Assembly: GCA_014529385.2 (NCBI GenBank)
Contig: CM043963.1
Location: forward strand, 69,840,912 to 69,904,911
Direction of reading: 5' to 3'
DNA from: Adiantum capillus-veneris
Lineage: Eukaryota; Streptophyta; Polypodiopsida; Polypodiales; Pteridaceae
DNA: 64,000 bases
Position 1 is the first letter of the stretch. Every line of letters begins with the position of its first letter. The position numbers and the translations under genes are program-made. Of the stretch, positions 41,225 to 52,468 are shown piece after piece. The notes below the pieces were generated by a model. The model was given only the letters and a program-made list of their open reading frames with translations. It was not told where the DNA came from and ran no database searches.

Positions 41225-43874
41225 GCGATCTATAGTGATTGAGATAAAGAGGACGAATGGCTCAATTGACGATAGGACAAGTACACTAGAGGGCCCTACC
41301 ATGGAGCCACCTACATTGCCAATTCCAGAGGTTGATACTTGTTCTACGAGGGATGTACAACCTAGTAAGATTGCTCCTACACTAGACACGAGCACTAAGC
41401 CACTAGAGATTGATAGAGTGCCAAATTCCATAGCCATTATTGATGATCCCCTTGCACCTATCATAGAGGTAGATGTCCCACCATAGCCTATATATGAGGA
41501 GATAGACGATGCACATGACCATGAGAGTGTTGACATTACTATAGAGCCTTTAGAGACCGAGATACCTATAGAGACAGATGTCTGCATAGAGACACCTACT
41601 CATGAGCATTCACCACCAGATTCATTGATGATTGAGCAGACAAACCCCCCATGCGAGACACAGACAGATGAGGTATTTAGAGACCATGACTGTCACCCCC
41701 CGAGTGTAGACGTCACATCAGCATCCAGGGACCCCTTTGACGAGAGTGACTTCTACCATTGTACTTGAGATACCCTAAGAGGTAGATCCTACATTAGAGG
41801 ATGTTCCCACCAAGAGTAGTCCCACCCATGAGACACCTAGGATATATCAGACCTATAGCTCATCATTGAGAGCTTATGATAGGACTACTAGACATGTTTA
41901 TGTGCCTCACACAATAACACATGTTAGACCTTTATCTAGTGATGACATTCCAGTTTGGATTGAGAGCCACATCACACATGATGGACTATCACATGGTTGG
42001 CTCACATCTAGACAGTCACTAGAGGCACAGGGATTCTATAGAGGACAAAGACAAATTTGGGTTCCTAGACCATAGACCATTGCACATCCTCCTATATCTA
42101 CTATAGTTTCTTTGACCACACCTATGCCACAGAGATCTAGACCATGTTCACGACCATTAGAGAGGCCTACTCCAAGCTAAGGACATACACGAGCTAGATA
42201 TCCACGACCACATATGAGGAGAGCTCGGCATACTTTCCTTGAGATACCATGGACATTGAAAATTTGGCCACCAAAGAGCCTACCACTTATTACACCAAAG
42301 GGTGCCATGAGTCATAGCTCACCAGAGATTCCTATTGATCATGTTGTTGATGTAGAGCTAGGCAAGAGTCATCCACTGAGGGATTCTAAGCTACAAAGCT
42401 ATTTGACAATGCAGTCTTAGGTTGATTTCCTCCCCATTACTTGTGCTATAGATTCTACCATCCATATGGAGCTAGGTGCTAGCCAGCCATTGACCATTAG
42501 ACAGAGATCTAGAAGATTATAGGCTTTATTGTTTGGAGAGAGTTCTCTTATCCCTCCTAGTTGCACTAGACCATTGACTTGAGCATATTGACTACGGTGC
42601 ACTAGCTGCATGCATTTATACTAGAGGCACTTTTTTTCTATGGGTTTTTTCCCTCTAGGTATCCAGGTTTGAGACCCTAGTTTAGGATTTCTTTCATTTT
42701 ATAATAAAGCTTTCACTACTATGTTGACACACCTTTCTAGGTGGTAGTGACTTGCCTTATGATTTTGCAGCATAGATGGACTTCAGCTTTCAGATTGCAT
42801 GGTTCCATTTAGCTTCAGAGTTATATGCCAATTTCCACATCTACTGAGGAGCTGCATCATATTTCTCTAGGTGTATCACTTCCTATGCTATATGTTTTTA
42901 TACACCTATATTTGCTTATTGTGGCTTTTCATGGTTTGTTTTATTGAATCCATTTTATTATGTCTTGTTATCTGCCAGTAGAGATAAATAAGTTTGTACA
43001 TGCTTTAGTTAATTAACATAAAGTTTACTACTTATTGATAAACCCTTGAGGTTAGGAGGCTGTGACTTTAGGTTAACTCATTTACTTAACCTAATGGTCC
43101 TAGTTGGCAGAATTATTTAAATGTTTGAGACCATAGGAGGGTTTTAGGCATAGAGAGGCTTGCTCACTTCACAAAAAAGAGCACTAGTAAGAATACAAAG
43201 GATATGGAAGCACAAAAGTGCCACAAGTGTAAAAGTCTTAAGCTGGAGGAGAAATCCTAGCTGGATTTTGGTAATTCACTCACGTATAGCCTATGGTATT
43301 AGAATCCTACAGATTCCTAGTGGGGTGCTTTTCCTTGAGAAGCAAAAAACCTCGGGCATACAAAATAAGCACTCACAAAAAATGCTCTTAAAAACAATGT
43401 GAAAGAAAACAAATGAAGAAGAAAAGAGCAAGAAAAATGAAAGAGAAAAAGAAAAGACTTCCATTGAGCTTAAAGTAAAAAATTCAAGCTTTTGTTTGGA
43501 TTTGTATAGTTAGTTCGCTTATCTCTGCTCATAAACACAAATAAGGAACCTTGCCTTTAAATAATTTTTCTAACTTAGCTAGTACTAGAGTGATTGTTTT
43601 AACCCTTCGTCATAGATAACTACTTGATAGACTCGTCCATAAGCCCAAAACTCTTGTTTAATTATTTTTAGCAAGTGCAATTTATTTGTCTTTTATTGGC
43701 AGTTTAACAATTCATAATTCTTTGCACTTAGTCATTCCATGATGTGCTTTACTTTGCCTTATGACTTATTTGCCACATGATTATGCTTGCTACTTCTTTG
43801 CCTTTTGTCTTTTGCAGGCACATTCTTTCTGGAGCATTCACCACAACATATCTTTGTCGAGGACGACAAAGCCT
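41225..43874 (+). pseudogene. Element 3: decayed 3' part of another LTR retrotransposon
   Basis: 41225-42600 reads as a Thr/Pro/Asp-rich coding remnant with many stops (open stretches 41235-41486, 41866-42075, 42214-42420). Near 42050 it has GQRQIWVPRP, the same W-V-P type motif as the pol tail of element 1. 42600-43874 is long 3' non-coding DNA with an A/G-rich run near 43410-43460. The PPT and LTR at its end identify it as an LTR element; its pol is absent. Confidence 0.6.
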
Positions 43875-44760
43875 AGGAAGGGGGGAATGTTGGATGCATT
43901 TCACGTCAACAGCCATTTTCACCTTCTCATGGAAATTATTTTTTTATTTGCTATGTATATATTCATGGGCTCACATTGAGTTCCAAGTTGTATCTGTTTA
44001 TTCACTTCATGTACTTTGGGCGGCCGGCCATAGCTTTTAAAACCCTAGGCATATAAGTGAATGTGGCTCATGTGAAAAGGGAGATATCATTTTGAGAGAA
44101 ACCTAGAATAGAGAAGAAGAAGGAGGAGGCTATGGAGGTGGAAGCATGGAGCCGTATGTACTCTCTTCACGGACCAATTGTATGCATGAAATGAAGATGA
44201 GTCCTTTTGCCTTTCTTTTGCTTTTCATTAAGTTGTGTATTAGTGTCTTGATGGTGTAGATTAAGAACTAATCACTCTCTAATTCTTGATTGTCTATTGT
44301 AAGTTTGATTCTAGTAGTGTGTGCATGATTAGATTAGTGTGTAGATTAAGGATTTGTGCATGCATTGCTCTAATCATAACTCCATGAGCTTGGGTGAGCT
44401 TGTGATTAGGATGTGACCACAAGGATTAGTAGAGAATGCAACGATTAGCAACCTTGATTATCATAAGGATTAGAGTGTGTGCATACAATAATCTCCTTCA
44501 ATAGTTCTCTCTTCTTCCTATTGTAGATAATCTCATGTGACTTTTCCACTCAATTCTATCTCATTTCTCTCACACAATCACCCATGTTCATGCCCTAGCC
44601 GGGTTGATACCATCCTTGGATTGATAATTTTGTTGATTCTTTGGAGCTATGATACGAGAGAGTTAACACCGGAATCCAACCATCGGACCTTATGTATTGA
44701 CCTTTCATGTGGAGAAGCAACTAAGCATGATAATCTCAGCCAAAGGAAAGAGAAATAATC
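43875..44760 (+). mobile_element. Element 3: polypurine tract and LTR
   Basis: PPT AGGAAGGGGGGAA (43875-43887), then LTR start TGTTGGATGC at 43888. CATATAAGTG near 44050 is a plausible TATA box. The right LTR end is not clear; it must lie before the LINE coding DNA that begins near 44765. Confidence 0.65.
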
Positions 44761-44764
44761 ACTA

Positions 44765-46307
44765 TGTATGGATTTCAAACGGGAAAAAATGTACATTGAA
44801 ATGGTTGAGCAAAAGTTATTCATGAAAAAGCTTCAATATGACGCACCATTGGAAACTAATTGGGAAGCTTTCAAGAAAGTTATTTGTTCTTGTGCTAAAG
44901 AATGCTTTCCATAAAGCATTTCCATGTTATCAACATAGATAGATCACAGAAAAGGTGGTTTGATAAAGAATGTCAAGATGCTTGAAAGTTCTTGATAAAG
45001 CTTGATGCAACTACGGACAAATACAACTATCAAAGGCATTTGCATACACACAAGGCATTGATTCAAAAGAAGAGAAGAAGATGAGAAGTAAAGCAACAAC
45101 AACTTTTTCAAGTCCAAGAAAAGGCACATGCATGTGGAAGATTTTGGAGAAACTTGAGGGCCAAGCGGGTTGAGATTTTTGGTAACTTGAGTCTTGTGGA
45201 TATGTACACATATTGTAGGCAATCATATGAGAAAGCAAATATTGAAAAAATACCATTTTATGGTTCACTCCCATGTATGCCCTCTTTTTTTTTTACTATT
45301 GAGGATATATGCGGTGGGCTTGAAAAGTTGGCCACTCGTAAAGCGGGAGTTCTTCAAGGTATCAAGCCAGAGATTATCAAATGGACAGGATATTTTACCC
45401 ATGCATGGATGTATGATATGTTCAACCTTTCACTTCAACATGGTATGCCTTATGATTGAAGTACTAATTGGGTTAAGCCTTTGCATAAAGGAGGGGATGT
45501 AAAGAATGTAAACAACTACCGGACTATAATGATTGGGTCTCTTATGGAAAAGTTGTTTGGGTGCATAATGGAAATAAAATTGAGTGGTTGGGCTGAAGAG
45601 AATGACAAGCGTGCAAAAAGAAAAGCAAGTTTTTGTCGATGCCATAGCACCATTGATCATCTTGTCACTCTTCGTGTTCTTATGGAGGAAAGTTAGTTGA
45701 AAGGCAAGCGATTGTATTGTTGTTTTGTAGACTTTAAGAAAGCCTTTGGTATGATTCCACATAACAATTTGTGGAGAAGGATAGAAGAACTCCAAGTGCC
45801 AAGTGAGTTTATGCTTGCGGTTTCTCGAATCTATGAGAAGGTGATTTATCAATTATGCATGGGAAGAGAAATTTTTGTAAGCACTATTGGGGTTAAACAA
45901 GGATGTCTGTTGTCACTAGCTTTCTTTGGTCTATGCATCAGACAATTGGAACAAATGGTACTTGACTTTATGCAAGAAGAAGGCATTGAAGAGGTCACTA
46001 TTTACAATGCGGTAATCATGATTTTTTTGTATGCAGATGATGTAGTGCTTCTAGTACACACTTGAGAAGATGCACAAAAGCTTATAGTTGTCCTTGAGAA
46101 CTTTTGCTTGCATAGTGGGCTGATTGTGAATGAATCCAAAACAAAGATTATGCTTGTGAAGACCAACCATAAGGAGAAGCCATGCATTGTGTACAACAAT
46201 GAGACACTTGAAGTTGTTGAGAGCTTTAAGTACCTTGGCCTTGAGGTTCCGTCCAATCACAAGTAGCATGAATGTGCTATGTGTAGTTTGGAAGCGGGAA
46301 AGAGAGT
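44765..46307 (+). pseudogene. LINE (non-LTR retrotransposon) reverse transcriptase, broken
   Basis: Starts in the linker before RT (WEAFKKVICSCAKECFP, about 44865), then RT blocks in several frames: KPLHKGGDVKNVNNYRTI (about 45476), WAEENDKRAKRKASF and HSTIDHLVTLRVL (about 45590-45680), VDFKKAFGMIPHNNLW (about 45730), GVKQGCLLS (about 45890), and FLYADDVVLLVHT with the YADD active site (46026-46062). It then runs NESKTKIM and FKYLGLEV. There are at least five stops/frameshifts, and the endonuclease is absent, so it is 5' truncated. The reading stops at 46307 where the LTR of element 2 begins. Confidence 0.92.
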
Positions 46308-47316
46308 GTTAACTGAGTCAATGTCAGTTAACAGAAGCTGCTAAAGACGAAAGACGTACGGATGCACATCGAAGATCAAAGTGAAGAAGTAGTAAAGATT
46401 GGAGTTACACATTTATCACACTTCCCAAAATGCTCACATATTGTAAATTCTCGATTTATTTCAAGCCATTGTAGTATTTTAATGTGTTACGGCTCAATAA
46501 GAGTTCCAAGATGTAAATCATAGGTCACCTAGTGTACATGGGTTGCAGATACAATAAGTGTGGATCCTCAAAGGTCTTGGGCGCTAGACATTACATATTT
46601 TAGACATTGGCTAAGGTATAAAAGCCAACTTTGTAAAGATCTTATTAAGTTTTGGATAATAAAATACACAGCGTGAGCTAACAGCCCTCACTCCTCTCCT
46701 TCTCGCGCTTCCTACTCCCTCCCCGGTTGTCACATTGTAGTCGCGTTTGTTGCATTGCAACCGCTGGTAAGAGCTCTACGCATTGACATAAACACATCAC
46801 GGTATTTTTTAGCTTTTGGCGTCGCCGATCCGCGGCCTAATTTCATCATAACTAGGAATTTACACTTTCAAATCAAAAACTAAGTATAGGCGGGGTATTG
46901 GGGCATCATTGCTAAGCATTTAGATACATTCTGGGTCAAAAACGACTAGGTCAAAAATCCACTGCTGTTAATAATCACCATTTTGGAACTTGACCTAAAG
47001 TAGGGTTTGAAACCATAAGCATGTGTGCTTAGGTCTTATAAACATGTCCTAGAAGTTTCGTTACGTTTGGATGTCATTTGATGCTGTAACGGATGTGATT
47101 TGTTTGCCAATGAGCGATTAGCTTTTGGTGATTTCAGTCACTTAAGTGTAGCTTGAGTTAGATGCAAGTTGTTAGTTGTTTTCCGAGAGATTGACAACCT
47201 CTTGTAGCCTCTATGCACTAGTCGAGTCAACTTCATCCCATGGATTGACAATTTAATCATGGTTCTCGCTAATACTGCAATAAGATAGGATGGTGAAGTT
47301 AGACATGCGTCCCACA
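46308..47316 (+). mobile_element. 5' LTR of element 2 (about 1009 bp)
   Basis: Begins TGTTAACTGAG, matching the start of the 3' LTR at 54418, and ends GCGTCCCACA just before a primer-binding site. AAGGTATAAAAGCC (about 46613-46626) is a strong TATA box. The half-palindrome GTTAATAATC occurs near 46967. It interrupts the LINE. Inverted TGTTAAC/GTTAACA lies at the very start. Confidence 0.9.
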
Positions 47317-47318
47317 TT

Positions 47319-47336
47319 TGGCACCATTTCCGGGGA
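47319..47336 (+). other. Primer-binding site of element 2 (tRNA-Asp-like)
   Basis: TGGCACCATTTCCGGGGA lies two bases after the LTR. It matches the complement of plant tRNA-Asp 3' end (TGGCGCCGTTGCCGGGGA) at 15 of 18 positions, and two of the three changes are CG to CA. tRNA-Asp priming is known for Athila-type Ty3 elements. Confidence 0.8.
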
Positions 47337-48300
47337 TGAATAGACCTAAACTAGGGAAAACAAGAGCGTCTTGTGTAGTTGTCCATTAACTTCCTTTAGG
47401 TTCACCTAGAGTAAAACTTTCTTTTTAGAAACCGCATAGTTTAAGATTGCCGTCTTTTGCTGTGTAGAGGTAGCTTGGAAGTAATCGTACTTATCGAGTG
47501 CCTTTAGAATTTAGGATTGTAAAGATAGAGTAGGATTTAGGATTGTAAAGATAGAGTAGAATTTAGGATTGTAAAGATAGAGTAGGATTTTGAGAATGAT
47601 TGATAGACAAGACAAGTCTTAAGATCAATGCTAAGGAAACCATAAAAAACAAGAAAACTAGTGTTTGTGAACACTTTCACAACTCCATTGCATGAGAATC
47701 TAGGAGTAGGGTAAGTAAGATCCGAGGTGGATTTCAAAACATTGCTCTCTAACACCGTATTAGAGAGTTTGAGACTTTAGAGCCAATTTGGGAATTTACC
47801 AATGTCTTAAAGATTTGGCCACATCTACAAATCACAAACTATTTTTAAGGTCAATTTTTCCCTCAAGGTAGTACTTGAAAATCCCTTTCAAGCCATGCTC
47901 TCAAAACTTTGGTTAAGATTTGGCCATGTGGTCAAATCTTAAGATCATTCTGAAAGTGGGAATTAGAAAATTTCCAAATTCACTAATATGGTGTTCTCTC
48001 TGAAATAATCAAGTGTGAGTTGTTATTGGAAGTTGTAGAATTTCAGGTCTACGGCTAGAAATAGCACAAAAAGAATCCAAACCACTCAATGCAACTGGAG
48101 AGTAAGCCTAAAAGTTGTATAAACCAGTGGGTAAGCTCACACTTTGAGGTAAAATTTTCAAGGGTTGGCCAAAACTCATATTATTTGCTTTTTCTTGACA
48201 TTTTAGGCCAAATTAAGTTTTGACTTGATTCATAAGCTTAAAATAGCTCATGAAAAGACTGTCCAGTGAAAAAGTTCAAAAAAGTATCAGTTTTGGACCT

Positions 48301-50390
48301 AAAGTTAATAATCGCGATTATTAACTTTCAGCTCAGATTACCAAGGTTCATACTATTGACTCATTACATGTGTACAAACAACTTTTGTGAAGGCACAAAA
48401 GATTTGGATCACGAAACTGGCAAAAAACTAGGTAAAAACTAAAGTTTGTACTGACTTTCTGAGTCTTGAGTGTAAATTGGGGAAAAATTTGTCCAAACTT
48501 GATGAAATTTGATTCATAGGCTTATATTGATGTGATAAACGTGTGTACATGATCACTTGATCAAAAAGATGAAAAAATTATCAGTTATAAATAATCGCGA
48601 TTAGTTACATCTATCCCATTTTTCAACTTTTTTGACCAAGTCAGCATACCACTAGTTTTATCATGTTGTAATAAGTTCACAAACCAAATTTGGTAATATT
48701 TGGATCATTGGATTGAAAATTGTGACCAATTTTGCAAAGTCAATCTACGGACAGAAAACTGATGACCATTTGACCAAAAATTGTCCAAACTTGATGAAAC
48801 TTGGCTAGAGACCTTAACTTGAGGTGCTTAACAGATCTATGTCAAGGTTGGGACAAAAACTTGCAAAAAAATAGCCAGAGTAAATAATCACGATTATTTA
48901 CATCTGCTCCAAAAATTGACAATCTTGCATATTTGAGTATACCACAAGGTCAATCATACCAAGTAGACCTCACAAATCAATTTTGGTGAAATTTGGATCA
49001 CAAAAGTGAGACTTAAGCCAGATTCTTGAAATCAGAGTCCGTGGACACGAAACAGTTGATAAACTTGATGAATCTTGTACAAATTAAATTTTAACTTGAC
49101 TCATAGACTCAAAATAGATCATAAAAAGACTGTCTAGTGAAAAAGTTGAAAAATTGTTCATTTTAGGTCAAAAGTTAATAATTGTGATTATTAGCTTTTG
49201 GCTCAAAACTGATCAAGGTTGATACCATAGACTCTAAGCATGATTGCAAATATCTTTTGTGAAGGCTCATGAAGTTTGGATCACAAAACAAACCAAAACC
49301 TTGATAAAAACTAAAATTTTTACTGATTGTTGTTGAGAAATTGAGTCTAACTTGATGAATCTTGTCCAAAGTAAGTTTTAACTTGACTCATAGACTCAAA
49401 ATAGATCATAAAAAGACTGTCTAGTGAAAAAGTTGAAAACATTGTTCATTTTATGTCAAAAGTTAATCATCGTGATTATTAGGTTTTGGCTCAAAACTGA
49501 TCAAGGTTGATACCATAGACTCTAAGCATGATTGCAAACATCTTTTGTGAAGGCTCATGAAGTTTGGATCACAAAACATACCAAAATCTTGATAAAAACG
49601 GAAATTTGTACTGATTGTCGAGAAATTGAGTCTGACTTGATGAATCTTGTCCAAATTAAGTTTTAACTTGACTCATAGACTCAAAATAGATCATAAAAAG
49701 GCTGTCTCGTGAAAAAGTTGAAAAAATTGTTCATTTTAGGTCAAAAGTTAATAATCGTGATTATTAGGTTTTGGCTCAAAACTAATCAAGGTTGATACCA
49801 TAGACTCTTTGCATGATTGCAAACATCTTTTGTGAAGGCTCATGAAGTTTGGATCACAAAACAAACCAAAACCTTGATAAAAATTGAAATTTGTACTGAA
49901 TGTCAAGAACTTGAGTGTGACTTGATGAATCTTGTTCAAATTAAGTTTTAACTTGACTCATAGACTTATATTGATGTGTTAAACAAGTGTACATGCTCAA
50001 ATGACCAAAAATATGCAAAAATTTACCAAAAGTAAATAATCGCGATTATTTACTTTTGAAAAAAATGTTTTCAAAAAAAAACTGAAGTAAATAATCATGA
50101 TTATTTACATTTGCTCCAAAATTGAGAAATTTTGCACAGCTGAGTATACACCCCTCATCAAGTAGACTCCACAAATCAAATTTGGTGAAATTTGGATCAC
50201 AAAATTGAGACTTAGGCCAGATTCTTGGAATCAGAGTTTGCGGACACGAAACAGTTGGTAACTTGGACAAATCTTGATCAAACTCAACCAAACTTTTCCA
50301 GAGACCACAACAAGGTAATTACTTGGAAAAACAGGCCTAAAAAGTGTAGAAACTGAGAAAAGTAAATAATCAGGATTATTTACTTTTGAG
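48301..50390 (+). promoter_or_regulatory. Second palindrome family in the leader of element 2 (9 sites)
   Basis: Core AATAATCGCGATTATT or close variants, extended by AAAGT(T/A)/ACTTT arms. Centres lie near 48314, 48597, 48890, 49184, 49472, 49757, 50042, 50097 and 50372, giving spacings of about 283, 293, 294, 288, 285, 285, 55 and 275 bp. The first site is a perfect 28-bp palindrome (48301-48328) and the seventh a perfect 32-bp palindrome (50027-50058). The others carry CG to TG/CA-type changes at the centre (TCACGA, TCGTGA, TTGTGA, TCATGA). Confidence 0.93.
49080..49965 (+). repeat. About 287-bp tandem repeats (three clear units)
   Basis: Units starting near 49080, 49365 and 49650 each run ACTTGACTCATAGACTCAAAATAG... 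through one palindrome to TTGATGAATCTTG. They are strongly similar, with more diverged units on both sides. The palindrome is one fixed part of the unit. Confidence 0.9.
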
Positions 50391-50890
50391 CCCCAGAAAC
50401 AAGATTTTGGACTTTCGAGCTTGTATAGTGTTAGAACAACATAATACAAGGTCACTCACCAAGTTTGGGTTCCATCTGATCAAAATTAATACATGATAAC
50501 TCAGTTTTCAAGTTACAGACTGGTCCTTTAGCTCCTTGCAAGGATAGAATTTGGAAATCTCAATTGCTGACTCACTTAGCTCAGATTGAAGAACTAGGTT
50601 ACAGGCAAAGAATTGGGAGCTTGACAAGAGCTGAATTCAAGTCAAGTGGAAAAAATGGATAACAATCTAATCTGCAGGTTAGGTTATTCAAGGCCTAGAT
50701 TCTCATCATTTCAAAGGCTGCAATCAATTCTGACACTTTCGAACTAGAGTTAATCAACTCTTGTCAGTCTAAGAGAAATCAACTGCCAAAAGTACTTTGG
50801 CAAAAGAAGTCTTATCAAAACCGAGCAGAATTCTTTTTGCTAATCAATACCAAAATCTTCTAGGAGACAATTTTTACAGAACCAGTTGAC

Positions 50891-51493
50891 ATGGACTCAT
50901 CTCTAGCTGAGAGTTCAAATACAATAGAGCAAGCCAGTAGCAGTGGTAACACAGGTACAAGTGCAGTAAAGCAGTTTTTATAGCTTTATGAATACAATGG
51001 AGATAAAGTCTTGTATACAGATTCAAAAGGCCATAGATACTTGTTAAACAAGAAAAGCAGCACAGGAGCCAAGACCCTACTGATCAGAGTGAAGCCAGAT
51101 TTAGAGAACTCCCAGATGTTCACAGACTTCAGTGGAGCTAGGTATTGCAAGCTCAAAAATGAAGTGCAGATAGAAGTGCAAAAGATTGATCCAAGTGGTT
51201 ATCCAGAAATCTGCTCAAGCCAGCATAACATACAGTTAGTGCATATGCAATCAGGATCATTGTACATAGACTACAGTGGTCAGATCTATACTCAAGAACA
51301 AGAAATGAAAGATCCTACAGATCAACCAATTGAAGCCAGTCTAATTGGAGAACTGATCCAAAGACAATACAAAGGTCAAGATGGAGCAGTCTACAACTTG
51401 ATGCTTAGTGTTTTAAAAGAAGATGTCGATAACTTGGCAAGCATAGAAACAGAAGCTTCTCAGCAGGAGCTTGACGTGACAGAACCAAGTTAA
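50891..51493 (+). pseudogene. Element 2 gag-like ORF, N-terminal part
   Basis: From ATG 50891 the frame reads 30 codons, meets TAG at 50981-50983, then stays open to TAA 51491-51493. It contains at least four Y/F-x-D/G-x-x-G-x-x-Y repeats (YTDSKGHRY, FTDFSGARY, YIDYSGQIY, YKGQDGAVY). The region before the first repeat (AVKQFL.LYEYNGDK) lines up with the element 1 gag fragment (MKLLFIKYQYDNEQ, 8907-10220), also followed by a YKDGMDRY repeat. So it is a Ty3-type gag relative. It directly follows the palindromic leader. Function of the repeats is unknown. Confidence 0.68.
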
Positions 51494-51746
51494 ATACCAC
51501 CAGTCATGGTGTATTGCGCAGATTGTGGACAAAAAAGGTGGAAATTTTTTGGAAGATTGTCCAAGAAATCCAGACAACAACAAGGACACATCAACTGCCA
51601 AGCAAGGTACCGAGAAAAGTGGAAATGCGAATCTCGAGGTAAGTGCATTTAACTTGTCACTTTTGATGCAATCAGATGATTCTGCATTACCATTAGAAGC
51701 ACCAGTAAAAGCACTGCAAGTTCAAAATCAGCATAAAGATGCATAG
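51494..51746 (+). pseudogene. Element 2 degenerate zinc-knuckle segment
   Basis: YCADCGQK in one frame continues in the next as GGNFLEDCPRNP, across a run of six A. This matches the second knuckle of element 1 (YCTECGVTHFIEDCSKNP) except that the zinc-binding His is Asn or lost and a frameshift lies within it. It supports common ancestry with element 1 gag and shows loss of the motif. Confidence 0.6.
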
Positions 51747-52468
51747 GCACCTGGAAAGCTTAAAGTTGATCCTTTGAACAACAAATTCTTGCATGAATTT
51801 AGTCAAGGTGTCGATATCACCAAATGTTGAAAAAACTGTTAAGTTTGCAAATGATTTTGCATCCACTGACACAAGTGTGCAATCATTCACGAGTCTAAGA
51901 GACACATCAAACAGAAATATGTTAGCATTGTATGGCACCCATAATTCATAAGCACACTATGTAGACCAAAAAGGGAAAAAGGATCAACCAGTGTTTGAAC
52001 GCCACGCATACCAACTCATAGAATTGCGTCCAATGATAAATCAAAAAGGATGGTTCATTTTAGAGGAAATAATCTATTATAGCCCATCATCTCTAGAGCT
52101 GAAGGATATTACCCAAGTGAATCCAGAAATCTTTTCAGAGCCAAATTCTCCTCCATCAAAAGTAAAGCTTCGATGTTGTGACCAAACGAGCATATACTTC
52201 GACCAAAATAGTCATAAATATAGACGAGAGTCTAGCATCTATGATGCCTTGGGTCCTGAAACCACAGAAGCTCATCATAGGAGACCCATGGGATAGACAA
52301 TATCAGGGCAAAGATATCTACAACTTGACTTGGGGAATAATTTGTCATGTTTCATGGAGATACATAGGAAACTATGCAGAAGGTTTGCAGATGCCAAACA
52401 TCAACAGTGCTACCCCAAGTGTACCTTCACAATCCCAAAAGGTGAGACTCAACCAGAGCTAAACAGTT
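51747..52468 (+). pseudogene. Element 2 coding DNA with breaks
   Basis: Open stretches 51991-52296 and 52178-52462 in two frames. No domain is recognised. The segment GWFILEEIIYYSPSS and a nearby YFDQNSHKY hairpin-like motif fit the repeat style of the rest of the protein. Confidence 0.45.

Larger units (their letters stand above)
47337..50890 (+). promoter_or_regulatory. Long leader of element 2
   Basis: About 3.55 kb without a supported gene between PBS and the gag-like ORF. 47480-47590 has a 25-30-bp tandem repeat (ATTTAGGATTGTAAAGATAGAG). 48300-50390 is the palindrome array. Several short minus-strand frames (49175-49939) are just repeats of the same tandem unit. Purine/pyrimidine phrases such as AACTTGATGAA and TTTGGATCA recur throughout. 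Confidence 0.75.

Noticed and set aside
41219..41587. 122-codon Ser/Ile-rich minus-strand ORF
   Set aside because: Antisense of a Thr/Asp-rich plus-strand retroelement remnant and overlaps the LTR end.
49175..49939. Three similar minus-strand ORFs of about 63 codons
   Set aside because: They are the same tandem DNA unit read three times; similarity follows from the repeat, not from coding selection.
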